DNA of 64,000 nt, taken from contig NC_135549.1 in NCBI RefSeq assembly GCF_964340395.1, positions 15,502,342 to 15,566,341 of the forward strand. Direction: 5' to 3'. This document shows positions 35,810 through 56,143 of this stretch, one piece after another; positions within the stretch are counted from its first letter, which is position 1; the number at the start of each line of letters is the position of its first letter. The notes beneath the pieces are model-generated. The model saw only the letters and a list, made by a program, of their open reading frames with translations, did not search any database and was not told the origin of the DNA. A program made the position numbers and the translations under genes. This DNA comes from Glandiceps talaboti (taxonomy: Eukaryota > Hemichordata > Enteropneusta > Spengelidae).

Positions 35810-38480
35810 CTGAAAAAGAGAGAGAGAATAAGTTAGAGGATCAGATACAGGCTTATACAAATTGCTATCCTCAGGGTAGACATAGAGAATGCATTTAGGT
35901 TTACTCAGCTGTTCAATGGCCAATGCAAAACTACATAGAGCTCTAGATGTAAGGATGATATCGGATTAAGATGGTGTACAGCTGCAGTGGGCACAATAAT
36001 AGTTATTAAGCATTGACAATTTCAATTTCACTCGTATGTTAAAATGCCCCTAATGAGAATTTATGATCAGGAAAATGTAATAAACTGATTTAGTGCGAAG
36101 AAATGGTTTTCATAACGAAAGTATCAGTTTGAAAGTAGCGATAGATCCTGAATCGCTACACTTATGTACACCAGACATGACTTTCATTTACATTGTACTT
36201 CAGATATATTTATGCTATTGGAAAATAGCAAAATATGAAATAATATTTTCATATCTTTGGACCTACTTGATGTTATATTGCTGTCTTAGTTGAAATACAA
36301 TCACAAAAAAAGTATTAGTGTGAATGATTGACATGCTGATTTTTTCTCCAAGAAATATTTTAATGAGGATTACTATGGCAACATCTTGCTGACGGAGTTA
36401 TGTTACGTTCTAGATGAGTCATCATTTGAAGATAAGAATATGAAAAATAACTCCATTCACATCTTCATTGACCTCTTGACATTCATCACGGGAATTGTGT
36501 TTCTAAAACGACAATTGTCAACAATGTATATCTCAAATCAAATCTTGCCGTATCAGTCAACATATTACATCAAACATTACTGTATGTTGCTTTACTCTGC
36601 GAATTCCATAAAGCAAATACTGCTGCATTGTCCAATACAGTGAATGTTGACATATGCAGAATTGAAGTGCATGGATTATCATTAATATGTAATCATTCAC
36701 CGACTGGAAAGTTCACGGGGATTAGTTGACAACTAAACTTTAAAATGCGATCATGTATATTTAGCAGATATGCAAAACAGATTATGTAAATAGTCCTGCC
36801 GAAAAACAACATGAGTGAGATGAGAAAAGGAAATGAAATTATTATAAATAAACCTAATAAGGCAAACAAATTGTGCTAGATAAAACGTTATTGTCAACGG
36901 CATGGTATATAACAGTACAAACACTCACAAGAATACGTTAAGTATCGAAAAGAGAACGAAGGTCTGTAAAATAATAGAATCTCTAGATATTAAAGCATGT
37001 AAGGATTCATATCTTAAGAAGAAGAATCTCATCGCAAGATCTTGCAATTGATTGTACAAATTTATGAAATAGTGATAATTATACATAATAAATAAATCGG
37101 ATATAAACTCTAGAAATAACATGTCTATGCCATTAAAATGTCACCACTTTCCTATAGTCTTGTCTAGGGGCTTTATTGTAATTCTATCGATTACAACTTC
37201 TGTTTGGCATACGTAAACAATTATCGCAGCATCGTTGAATGTCATGTAGACATCCTAATTTGATTTAATGATCGATTTGAATATATATCATACGTTTAAC
37301 AAAACTAAAGGAGATATGTTAATTGTACCAATTATATGTCCTAAAGAGCTTTAAAAACATCCAAGGGAAGTGGGTGCTTGGACTGATGTATATAATTAAT
37401 GTCAATGATTTGAAACGAATTGAATACCTCCAGGAGAAGGACACATTTTTAACGAACCCCTTCCAAGGAGATGAGAGAAGAATATCTCGATGTCGTGAAT
37501 GGGAAAGGTTTTTACTGATACGAGTCAATCAATATTGTAAGATATCGATGTTTGTGTCCTTGGGAGAGTTTTGTTCCAATACGCACACGTCCTTAAGATG
37601 TTACGCATGGGTTCACAAACGTTTTTAGTAGTGTTAGCCAAAAAATAAAGAATTTTGTTGTTGTTATAGATCATTAAGCTTATTATTTCAGCACACTTGA
37701 AATACAACATTTAAAAAAATCCATGTGCCTAATTGGTTCATGCCTTACTAAACTTCACTTAAATTGCATGCAAGAATGTAGTTTAAATGTGAATACATCA
37801 TTGTGTGTGTCTATTCAATAAGCATCAGCAGACACTAATAGTGAAAGAGATGATTTGCTAAGCAGGGATCGTTTTTACCAACCCTCTTCCTGCGAGTAAA
37901 TTTGCTTTGGCAATTTTTACGTTGTTCAATTGTCTTCAAAAATAAATCAACAGATCACGAAGGTTGTTCTTCTTTGTGTCGTACAAAGAATTGCTTCTTT
38001 TCTTTGTCCGGCCTGTACGCTAGGCCAATAACATTGCATCTTTCAAGTAGTCTATAGTGTATATATATAGGTAAGAGGTTCGATAGAATAGAAAAAAATA
38101 TCACAATATAGTGACTGATTCATAAACTTATATACATGAATTATGAGTGGGGGCCTGTGAGAGGTTATAAACAAAATGCTACGACATTTTGCTAATGGAA
38201 AAATGAAGCAGACCGTGTTCACATTGTGCAATAAATGTGGGAAAGACATTTATTGTGTCCAGACACAAGCAGTGTCAACCCGCCTTCTCAACATAAAGAT
38301 TTTATCTTCGGATCGGATCTATTCATGCATTGGACAATCAAATAAAAATATTCACCATACCTTGCGAAGAAACAAGACATACGCCAGCGGCTAGAGATAG
38401 TAGCCCTCGCCAGATGTAAGCATGGACATACATGGAGTCACCTGTGTTCACGTGCTTTTTCCATGGACAGCATAGCCTAC
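35810..38480 (-). other. Upstream region or intron of gene B
   Basis: AT-rich sequence with no recognised exon or repeat. Short ORFs lack cysteine modules and splice logic. Confidence 0.45.
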
Positions 38481-38550
38481 CTGGTCTGTAACTGTTGAAC
38501 GATTGACTTGATAATCAGAACTAGATATTGCTATCGGATCAGCTGGGCAT
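38481..38550 (-). CDS. Possible short exon upstream of gene B EGF exons
   Basis: Weak candidate. On the minus strand an excellent acceptor (CTCTCGCTCTCTTCCAG) precedes a 70-nt open segment that ends at CAG/GTAGGC. The frame encodes a Cys-Pro start followed by DPIAISSSDYQVNRSTVTDQ. It would be phase 2 in and phase 0 out, which does not match the phase-1 EGF exons without a further exon. Strand and position fit the gene B amino-terminal region. Confidence 0.25.
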
Positions 38551-38834
38551 CTGGAAGAGAGCGAGAGAGTAATCGATAATAGCTTTCAAATTTGTAGACA
38601 ACTTATTCGTCAAGAGTTGCAAGATATTCATCATATTTTTGGAAGGCTTGGTAGTACTTTGATTTTTTTTTATCTTCTCGGTACATTTGAGAATTAATAA
38701 GTACAACGACACTTTCAATCAGTAACACACTCATATGCATTTCAGATTGTACTGTTTAAACACAATGCGTTGGTTGAGTTGGTCTCTAGCACATCACTGG
38801 CGAAGTATAAAAGGGTAAATTTGCATATGGTAAA

Positions 38835-46059
<7,225 letters not shown>

Positions 46060-46072
46060 CTCTTACTCCCTT

Positions 46073-46121
<49 letters not shown>

Positions 46122-46358
46122 CACACGTGCACACACGCACAACGTACACATACATACATACATACATACATACATACATACATGTACATACATACATACA
46201 TACATACACACATACACACATACACATACATACATACATACATACATACATGCATGCATGCATGCATGCATACATACATACATACATACATACATACATG
46301 CATGCATGCATGCATGCATGCATGCATGCATACATACATACATACATACATACATACA

Positions 46359-46390
<32 letters not shown>
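46060..46390. repeat. (CT)n-(CATA)n-(CATG)n compound microsatellite
   Basis: A CT block (about 46075-46118), then CATA with two internal blocks of CATG (about 46249-46270 and 46297-46330), then CATA again. ORFs on both strands are artefacts. Confidence 0.97.
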
Positions 46391-46392
<2 letters not shown>

Positions 46393-49040
46393 ACTAAGCG
46401 TATTGATCACATCACAAGGTACACAATTTTATCTATCAAAGATGTGTAGCATGTGATTCTAGTGACCAATGACCTTTTAAGGTTCATGAATGATACATTA
46501 GTAAGTCTCATGACAGTCAACGAAGACATGGTACCGTGTGTTTGTCAGATATAAAAAAAACAGCAATGAAACGTAAATTTTATTACACCCATTATCTCAC
46601 ACAACTCATTAACTTAGATCTTTTTTTTTCAATAAAGAAATATATGACAACAAAGTCATTTCACAATAATAAATATAAATCATCTATTTTTTTCGAACCT
46701 TTCCAGTCACGATCGGGCTATGCCTCAATTTTATAAATATTTATTACAGGTGTAATTGCAGCAACTTTTGCGGTCTTAAATTGAACAAAAGTATCAAGCA
46801 AACGCGTTGCCTTCCGTGTATCTACTCCGTATAATTATAGTTGTTTCCAATGCTTAGAGACTGATTATTATCAATTTATGATCAATTATTTGCTTCCTCA
46901 TGATAATTCTCCGTGGAGTAATAAGCTTTTCATAAATCAAATGATTAATTTGATAATTTGATTCGGATAAAAGGAGACATGTTATCAGGTGTACTGTAGG
47001 TGTGTATCAAATTATGATGACCTTGATTACACAGGTCATTTCCGTAGCAAATCCAGCAAATTCGTTTCTTACAAATAGGATGCAACAGAAACTTGTAATT
47101 TTTTTTTGGCTCTTTATAGATACATTCCTAGTGAAGTTGTCGAACTTGACCTTGGTCAATTTCAGAGATCAGTAATTTTTTATGTGGTTTTATGTATTAT
47201 TGTAATAATTATGTAATGTAAAAGTGGGATGAAAGTAAGCCTACTGTATTTCCACGGACGTGTTTGGGTTTATATTAGAATTTATAGTTTTGTCCTTTGG
47301 GTATTACCAATCGCATTAAAACCCGTCGGCCTTAAGTTTCCCACCATTTTCTGGGTTCTCTCGAAACGTTTTTTCTAGTTTTTTTGGGGGGGCTGGCTTG
47401 GCTTGTGTGCTTCCTATGTTTCCTATGCAAATTGACCAACAAATGGCGATGTATATATCAAAATATTCCTCATTTGAATATTAGGAACATTTCTAGTCAG
47501 CTCTGTTATTGTGAAGCGTTTTTGAAAGAGTTGTTTTAGAAAGGGGAAATTTACCCTTGAGGAATGTTCTGTTCAAAGAACACCGCGTCAATCAAACAAT
47601 TTTAGGTACAAGGAAACCAAAACGCATTAACTTAACGACCACTAGAGACACAGAGTATAGACTACAGCGCATATTCTGCTCTAACAGTAAACTCGCCATA
47701 TACATTCATGATCACTATTCGTCTATGTCATGGCAACCTTCAGAGCAGGAGGGGTATTAAGGCACCACGAACACATACTACAACCTGAGCTTCTGAGGAC
47801 ACATTGATCGTATTGTTCATTAAAATATGCAGACATATATAATTTTATTAACGGGTCAAAGGTGATATATATAATACATTTTATATACACGATCTGTTTG
47901 AAATACAATTCATTGTCTTATTACGTCATTGCTTAACGAAATTGGAATAAAGGGAAAAATTAAACATTGACTCCAGTCGAATGCATTTAATGTATGACGT
48001 GTAATCGGATAAGCATAAGATTCCAACATTTAAAAAATACATGGCGAATAATTAATGTACAAATATTTATTAAAAGTTATATAAGTGATCGATTAAAAAC
48101 AAAGTTACTGATAATTTTAACATAATATTAATGATTAAAATAAGAACTGTTTTGGTCACACCAGTGCCATTTCTTATGCCATGCTCAACATTTCTGTTTT
48201 TCGTACAACCCGCGGAAAAAAAATACCGGTGCATTTGCTTACTTGTGGTAAACAGGAATGAGGCATGATGATGTTCATGCAATTGCAGAGACATGCATTG
48301 TAATTACTGCCGGCAACTCACCAAATAAAAACACATACAGGAGCCCGGATCTTACAAATCATTCTCTGCATAATGATAGAACTCTACAAGTTATAACTGT
48401 TGAGTATGACTGTTACTCTAACAGTTAGTTATATCTTCCACAGATACACACAAACTGATACTAAACATGGAAACTGATACATTGGAGACAGACACTGTTA
48501 TATTTGTAATTGTTTTTTTTGTATCAGTTGTATTGCTGGTTTTACCCAATCTTGTCTTTGCATGAAGTCTTTCCCTGGCTCACTTCATTCAAGCAAACGC
48601 ACTGGTATTTTTTCGCGGCTTGTTTTATCGTATGTACCAGTTTTTTTAAAATTCGTATATGTGTCTGTATAATATGCCTGATAAAGTTTTCCCAATTAAA
48701 AGTCGCTGTATAACATACGTCTCAAGTCTCTAGTCTGTCTTCTAATATCCCTTATTCATCAGCTATTTCCATCAGTCTGTCACAGTCAGTCTGTCACAGT
48801 TCCAGTGAAATTAGTTAAATACGTACATGCATACCGGTATACCTATGTTTGTCTGTCTCTTTACTCTCATTTCCTTGTCATCATTATTTGACGTGTAAAT
48901 ATGTCTATCCCTATTATTTCTATAGACTATATTTTCTGCATCCTTATCGTACCCTATATACATGAATATATTCTATTTAAATACAGTATACAACAAGTGT
49001 ATGTATTGATTATATATAAGTTTGTGATCAATACCTGTAA
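46391..49040. other. Non-coding stretch, nothing recognised
   Basis: AT-rich intergenic DNA. ORFs up to 74 codons have no supporting features. Confidence 0.45.
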
Positions 49041-49550
49041 CCTGTCTGTCTGTCTGTCTGTTTGTATGTATGTGTATGTGTGTCTGTCTGTCTGTATGTA
49101 TGTATGTATGTATGTATGTATGTATGTATGTATGTATGTATGTATGTATGTATGTATGTATGTATGTATGTATGTATGTATGTATGTATGTATGTATGTA
49201 TGTATGTGTGTATGTATGTATGTGTGTGTGTATGTATGTGTGTATGTATGTATGTATGTATGTATGTATGTATGTATGTATGTATGTATGCATGTATGCA
49301 TGTATGTATGCATGTATGTCTGCAAATATGTATGCATGTATGTATGCATGTATGTATGTATGTATGTATGTATGTATGTATGTATGTATGTATGCATGCA
49401 TGCATGCATGCATGCATGCATGCATGCATGCATGCATGTATGCATGCATGCATGCATGCATGTATGTATGTATGTATGTATGTATGTATGTATGTATGTA
49501 TGTATGTATGTATGTATGTCTACCTGTGCATGCATGCATGCCTGCCTGCC

Positions 49551-49633
<83 letters not shown>

Positions 49634-49654
49634 ATGTATGTATGTATGTATGTA

Positions 49655-49727
<73 letters not shown>

Positions 49728-49730
49728 GAC
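49041..49730. repeat. 690-bp mosaic tetranucleotide array
   Basis: Ordered blocks on the plus strand: CTGT, TATG (long), mixed GTGT/TATG, TATG/CATG alternating, CATG, TATG, CCTG, CTGT (long), TATG, CTGT. It is the longest array in the window. It generates ORFs up to 308 codons on plus and 274 on minus, which are not genes. Confidence 0.97.
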
Positions 49731-50949
49731 TCTCTGTATGTTTCCGACACTGTCGAATCTTCCCAGTAGGACAACCATGGTTTTCTCTTATTCTCTCAGT
49801 AAATTAACCATCATTATATACGATTAGATCTATATAGCTGATACATTTTGCCTTGCGGCAACTATGCAAAGTAGCACAGCGGAGAGTAGACAGTCTCTAT
49901 ATTATGGTTAAGTTTCCGAGGAAATAGTGTGATAGTCGTGTGCACTATATTGTCGCTAAATGTCTATTAGATATTACAAATTTGTCAGTGATAAAATGAT
50001 GATAGTGGTACAATATAGGAAAGAAATGTTCCAGAAATTAAACTCTTCTGACATAGGAAATTGGCAAAAGGACAATTTCATTGAATGATATGTGTAAATG
50101 TTATGTTCTATAAAGATGCACGTAGAAAAAGTGGATGTGCAAACTAAATTGTATACCATTACACACGATGTAGCGGGTGATGGAGGGCAGAGGTCAGAGG
50201 AGGGCAAAGGTCAACCTGAACTCATTAAAATGACATGCAGCATGGTGACAGGTTGTCTTGCCCGTGATGCGGGGATTAAACTTAAGAATATCATGAACAT
50301 GGAGGATGGAAGAGGTGTTTTTTAAAAAAAAGAAGATAGTATATTATATCTCCACTGATAAAGCCAAGGTGAATCACAGGAGACATTCTAACTATTCACT
50401 AGGAATGCTACTGTTAAAAAAATAAGATGTCTTTTTGTAACATAGCACCAAATATCTAACGCTACAATACCTGGCACCGATCACAGAAGTTTCATATGAC
50501 CGCACATAGAAAATGTCTCTTTCAATAGTCAATCGATGGTAGGAAGTGCCGTGTCATGTTGTAATAAAACACTGCAGGAGGATATGTTTTTTAATCTACC
50601 ATGGCTAGGCTAAATAATGACTTTGATCAAATTTAAAGTCTGTAAATTCCGTGTTCATCATTACTTCTCGTCTTCTTTTCGCTCAAAGCGACGCCATTAC
50701 TATGTACTGCTCAGTTGTATCAAGTGAATAATGTATACGCCACAGCTGACTAGTACATTTCAGTAGTTGAGAGTTCATTATTGATATTTAATTAGCCAAA
50801 ACGTTTGTCATAGTATAAATTTTTCCAATATACTATACAGTGGTAACTGTATAACCACTGCAACATCGTACATGTTTTGTTTTACTATAATCTTGTCTTG
50901 TTGTGTGTTTTTCCTCCGATTCTTAAATGTGAGTAATTAATACCAAAGA
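49731..50949 (-). other. Probable gene C 3' region
   Basis: Downstream of the gene C stop. ATTAAA-type signals occur on the minus strand at about 50786-50791 and near 50592; either could terminate the transcript. A 75-codon plus-strand ORF at 50098-50325 has fair composition but no other support. Confidence 0.35.
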
Positions 50950-51314
50950 TTAATGAGTTGGCGGTGTCCTTGGGGCTTCTACCGTCACGTATTTCGAAGT
51001 GGCTTCCTCATACGAAGGTGGCGGCGACACGCCATGATTGCGACCATTGTGCTGTATAATTAGTCCCTGTTCTGTCACCTCCGAAATACTGATAACAGGC
51101 ATTGTTGTGGTTGACACTGACACTGACACTGACGATGAGGGCGTACTTTCATTCTCATTTTCCCGACGACCACTGTGACGCCGTGCCTCGCTGGAATTAA
51201 GATGCCCAGTCGTTCTTATTCTATCCGTTGAAGATTTGGGTACGGTGTTATCAGAACGTCGCACATTTTCAAATTGTTTGGACCACTGTGGTCTGTAACC
51301 TTGATACTCGCGTC
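50950..51314 (-). CDS. Gene C cytoplasmic tail exon with PPxY motif
   Basis: Terminal coding exon of 365 nt; acceptor TTTATATTACAG, phase-1 start, stop TAA at 50950-50952. It encodes about 121 residues. The amino half is basic and polar (GREYQGYRPQWSKQFENVRR). A Ser/Thr-rich low-complexity section follows (TPSSSVSVSVSTTT). Near the end is one PPxY motif (SPPPSYEEA), the established WW-domain ligand. Compared with the gene B tail it has one motif instead of four and is basic rather than acidic in its first half. Function is inferred: intracellular recruitment of WW-domain proteins. Confidence 0.87.
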
Positions 51315-51500
51315 CTGTAATATAAACGACAGAGGAAATTGAAAGGTGAATTACTGTGACATGAAATGTTTCAAGTGGTAGTCACTTGTTGATCTTATTA
51401 TAACTTGTTGTTAACACACGAAAGAAACAATTAATGCAAGGTCCTGTGAATGGTCGAACACCTTTTCAAATATCATGCCAAAGCTGTATGTTGCAAATGA

Positions 51501-51572
<72 letters not shown>

Positions 51573-51603
51573 GCCTGCCTGTCTGTCCGTCCGTCCGTCC
51601 ATA

Positions 51604-51680
<77 letters not shown>

Positions 51681-51681
51681 G
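51501..51681. repeat. (TCTG)n microsatellite
   Basis: Two blocks of TCTG separated by CCTG/TCCG units at about 51571-51602. It lies in the gene C intron between TM and tail. Confidence 0.97.
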
Positions 51682-51788
51682 GTTGGTTGGATATTGGCTG
51701 ACTGTCTGTCTAGCTGTTACACTTTTTGTAATAATCGCAAGAACTGGTTATATTTTTGCACATACGATCATCAAGTATCATCAAGTGA

Positions 51789-51896
<108 letters not shown>

Positions 51897-52043
51897 TCAA
51901 CTTACAATAATTGAACTTCTATGGGAGGTAGTCATATTATATTATATTAGTTATATCTATATATGTATTTGTAGGTTTAGCCATACAAAGCCTCGTGTCA
52001 ATTTGTCAAAGAAAACACATACTGATAGTCTAAAATTTCGTAC

Positions 52044-52241
52044 CATCTGGAGTCCGTAAAGTGACAATGTTTGAACTCATTCTCTTCCGTCGTCTGCTTG
52101 CTTTTTTGTGGCGGACAGCTAGACACACACAGCACATACATTGTGCAATTACTGCGATGACAATACCAATTACACCCACAATGATGGTGTTTGTAGGTGA
52201 CTTGCCATCGTCATCCGATTCCTGGTCCTCTTCAAGCCATT
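52044..52241 (-). CDS. Gene C transmembrane exon
   Basis: Exon of 198 nt (66 codons), phase-1 on both sides; acceptor TTAATTCAG, donor GTACGA (weak). It starts with an acidic stalk (EWLEEDQESDDDGK). The helix follows at about residues 20-43 (IIVGVIGIVIAVIAQ) and ends in CMCCVCLAVR. Then comes a strongly basic stop-transfer segment (RHKKASRRRKR), fixing the C terminus inside the cell. The Cys cluster and AVR/AIR end match gene A; the EW-acidic start matches gene B. It is therefore the bridge that ties the three genes together as paralogs. Confidence 0.88.
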
Positions 52242-53304
52242 CTGAATTAAGAAAACAAAGGTAAAACTTGGAATAGTATAAAGAAACTAGAAAAAAATGC
52301 CTTCCAGCTTTCGTCGACTGATGGCGCTATTTCACTTTTACTTGTTCACCTTAAGATAAAACGATGATAGTATGGGTAAACTAAATAGTTATTTGTTAGC
52401 TTTCTAAATTGACATAGGATTGAACAACGAATTCGTTATAGATAGTATCATATATATAGCCTACATAAGTAAAAAGGGGTTGGTGTAGTTACGATTTCAA
52501 TTAAGGTTAGTACTATCGACGTGTACGGCAGGGAGATGTTACAAGCAGATTAGACATGACTGTTTTCGAAATCAAATTCAGCAATTATTACACGGGTAGT
52601 ATTCTTAGAGAGTATCATATTGTCATTCAAGACATCCTGTGGGTCTGCCATCTAATAGAAGCGATTCATGATTTGTTTCACAGCATGCGATACTGTGTAA
52701 TGCGCGAGTACGCAAGGATGGCCTTGTGACATTAGTAATAAGGAATGACGCAGAAAGAACTTGAACATAGACTTCGAAGTGTTTTTATCCGGAGGCAGCT
52801 TCCTACAACGTGGGCGGACTGAAAAACAAAACAAGGCATTGCACGTTCATCAAACTTCCGTTTTATTGCTTAAAAGTGTTTTTTTCAACGTTTTATGAGA
52901 ACAGTATAGAAGGGCACGTTTGGAATTGTCCCAAAAATATATATTTTGAGATACATGGTTATTCAAACGAAGACAATCCTACGTGTATATAATACTATCA
53001 GTGTCTGTTTGATAGAGCGAGAATTATCATAAACTGGCCATGGTCTCAGTGGGTATATTTGATAATAATGATTTCATTCTTGCAAATGACCGTGTCATAC
53101 CTGAGACCACTAAACAAACAAACTTGTTGGTGGTCTGAGGTTATACCTTCACACGTCGTAGAGAATCTGTAACAATAAAGTCCCTATCACCCTCGCCACT
53201 AATAATCGGCAAGTATATTATGCACATGCAGCGAAGGACTATTCAATTTTGCGTACATACAACAGAGTGAGGTTGGCGTTCATGCAGCTACTAGGTGGCA
53301 GTTG

Positions 53305-53395
53305 TCCAGACAATCTTCTTGCGATTACAGTTGTCCGGAGCAGTTGTCCTACGTGGGCAATTGTCCGGGGCAATTGTCCGGGGGGCAATTGTCGC
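53305..53395. repeat. Cluster of (C/G)A(A/G)TTGTCC motifs
   Basis: At least five copies of CAGTTGTCC or CAATTGTCC(GG) occur within 90 bp, ending in GGGGGGCAATTGTCGCGA. It could be the subterminal repeats of a DNA transposon end; only one end is seen. Confidence 0.6.
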
Positions 53396-53607
53396 GATAC
53401 CCATATATTTGCGCTGACGTGTTATTGATGACGGTTTTAGTGCAGTTTCTCTAGAGGATGAAGAAGCAATACAGTTTTATTGTGTCTGTGACTACGTATG
53501 CAACTACGATCCAGCTACACATTATATTCAATATGCATTTGCTATATTTTCCAGCAAACATTTATCTTAATATCTCAATTGCGATTGATATTAATAGCAA
53601 GGCAACA

Positions 53608-53608
<1 letters not shown>

Positions 53609-53692
<84 letters not shown>
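53609..53692. repeat. (TA)n microsatellite
   Basis: About 80 bp of TA. Confidence 0.97.
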
Positions 53693-53696
<4 letters not shown>

Positions 53697-54296
53697 CCTA
53701 TTGATTCACATTGTTAGCTACAGTAAGGTATATGTGATGGTTCATTATACCCCCCCCCTCATTTAGTCTAAAGATGCCCTTCTCTGTCTGCCAATGACTT
53801 CGTTTATGTCGTAGTTTGTAGTAGAGATTCGGATTTCAAGGACAAATCCGCTAAATTTGCACGTATTTCCATTAGACTAGTGTGGATATCTTGTTTCAGC
53901 CTCTCTAATAATATCACCTTCATCTAGAGAAGCTTTCATCAACATACCTAATAACGATAGTCATTATAAACGACCTATATTATTGGCACTGACGTATCAC
54001 CCTTTCTCCATAAGAGAGTCGGGAATGGTATATACATGTACATACACTTTAATATTTTGCTATCTAGAAGGGAAACCAACTATCTGTTTCACTACAAGTA
54101 CCTTTAACAGTTTTGTGTCTCGATACCGATCTTAAAGGTGTGTTTGTTGGCTCATAAGACGGGTTACATGAAACCATGGGACATGAAGTTACTCCTGATT
54201 CATTTCTTCTTGATGTCATCTATACTGTACCGATCACGTGTGTTTGTTTGTTTTTTAGATTGGGGAAGGGGAATCAATTTATTTCACACATGTTCA

Positions 54297-55200
54297 GATA
54301 AAACAAATATTGTAAACCTGGATCAAGTCAGTTATCATGTCATAAATATTACAGACTGGTGCGATGTAAATAAATCAATAATGCAAAGACAAATTATATA
54401 GTTTTTCATGGCAAGCGTCAGAAGGTATACAAGCACGGATCTCTTTGAGTTAAAGATTGTGTTATAAATCAGGTAGACAAAGCTTCTTTTGTTGGGGTTA
54501 CCATTGATAAACACCTGACTTGGAAATACCATATTGAGGAGGTGACAAAAAAAATATCAAGAAAAAGTCTGGTGTTCTATTTCGATTGAGACACTTTGTA
54601 CCCAGACACATTTTACCCTTACTGTACAGAGCATTGATCAGCCCGACATCACCTATGGTTTGGAAGTCTGGGGGAGTACATTCTCATCGTATTTACTTTC
54701 TATCGTGAAAATACAAAAATGTGTGTACGCTGTATTACATTCTCCAGCTTCAGGCAACCGTCTTCTCCCCTATTTAGGAATTCAGTTCTCCACGATATTT
54801 ATGAACTTTATCAACTAGGCGTTTGGAATTTTATTTTTGAATGATGTATTGGATATCTTCCTCATCATTTGAATTACTTCAGAATCAAAAGTGTAGACCA
54901 TAGATATGAAACTAGGCTGAGATGTTATCAAAATCTATCTATTCCTATCACACACACGACTGTCGGACAATTTTCAATCTCATATGCAGGTGCTAAACTC
55001 TGGAATAGTCTTCCAATACATATGAAAAATCTGACATAAAAATATGAATTTAGGAAAGCGCTTAAAGAGTATATCATTTCTGAAGTGTAAATTTTCCGTT
55101 ATGGTTCTTGTCATAATTAGTTCTGTGTCTGTGTTATGTTTATAATCTGTACGTTTATTTAATTATTAAAGCCCGTAATGTTAACTTATTATTCCCGTTA
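54297..55200 (+). pseudogene. Decayed LINE reverse transcriptase 3' end
   Basis: Plus-strand translation with frame changes shows the C-terminal part of a non-LTR retrotransposon polymerase. In order: a DWCDVNKS region (equivalent to W..NKLSLN), KTNYIVFHGK, the hallmark GVTIDKHLTWKYHIEEVTKK, a RPxxILPLLYRALISP segment, then IQKCVRxI-like and a terminal YAGAKLWNSLPIHMKNLT. These match the thumb and C-terminal region shared by Jockey, CR1 and related clades. At least three frameshifts and stops are present and the 5' part is absent (5' truncation is typical). It is inserted in the gene C intron, antisense to the gene. The 3' limit, possibly including a 3' UTR to about 55260, is approximate. Confidence 0.85.
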
Positions 55201-55796
55201 GCGATGGAGCCAAACTCGATTAGCGGAAAGCTATTTTTTGGACTCCAAACTGCCATTTTGTTTTCTCCTTTTTTTGCCTTATATGTGGTCATTATTGACA
55301 ATCATGTTTTTATTGACATTCAAATTGGCAAAAATGAAAAATGCGGCTCTGATAAAAAAAATAAAGTCCCACTTGTGTTTCCCTTTAAGAAGACCTGAAG
55401 ACTAGAAGTTGAAATCTTAGTCACTGTGGTGCCTTGTCTCACTGAAAACACTCTAAATCTTTTGAATGATGCATGCGTATTAAGAACTACATTAACAACA
55501 CTGTATCTCAAAATTGACTACACGATCAATGAATTGAACCCATAATTGTGGAATTACATAGGGTTCATTTCAATGGGAGAATATCTCTCCCATGTGTCAC
55601 AATTAGGGTATTTTCATCAGTGACAATGCTCTGGTTGATTACCGATTTATCTTACCTGAATCTCAAGTAGGCTCTTAAGTCAAGAACCTTTAGTGTGAAC
55701 CATCCTTTAATCTTTCATAAAGATTATTAGAATTGTAAATCTTGGAACACGATTCTAATTTTAAGAAAAATATTTGCGTAAAATCCTGTTGAATAG

Positions 55797-55797
<1 letters not shown>

Positions 55798-55891
<94 letters not shown>
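55798..55891. repeat. (TA)n microsatellite
   Basis: About 95 bp of TA. Confidence 0.97.
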
Positions 55892-55894
<3 letters not shown>

Positions 55895-56001
55895 ATATAC
55901 ATAATAGATCCATACTGATGAAAGCATATGACGCACTTACCTACGCGTGTGCATGTGCGTGTGAGTGTGCGCGTGTTTCTGTTTATTTGTTTTGTTTTGT
56001 T

Positions 56002-56006
<5 letters not shown>

Positions 56007-56032
<26 letters not shown>

Positions 56033-56116
56033 GTGTGTATGTATGTATGTATGTATGTATGTATGTATGTATGTATGTATGTATGTATGTATGTATGTAT
56101 GTATGTATGTATGTAT
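56007..56116. repeat. (TTG)n then (TATG)n
   Basis: About nine TTG units, then about twenty TATG units, ending only 28 bp from the donor of the gene C EGF exon at 56144. On the coding strand this places a CATA array inside the start of the intron. Confidence 0.96.
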
Positions 56117-56143
56117 ACCCCAATATTTCACATTAAAACTCAC

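Larger units (their letters stand above)
52242..56143 (-). other. Gene C intron
   Basis: Intron of about 3.9 kb. It contains a small hairpin (53098-53145), a cluster of CAATTGTCC motifs (53305-53395), two (TA)n arrays, the LINE remnant on the opposite strand, and (TTG)n/(TATG)n arrays close to the EGF exon donor. Confidence 0.5.

Noticed and set aside
48901-49827. 308-codon plus-strand ORF (and 274-codon minus ORF)
   Set aside because: Translation of the TATG/CTGT/CATG array only; Cys-Met-Tyr-Val or Ile-His-Thr-Tyr periodic peptides on every frame.
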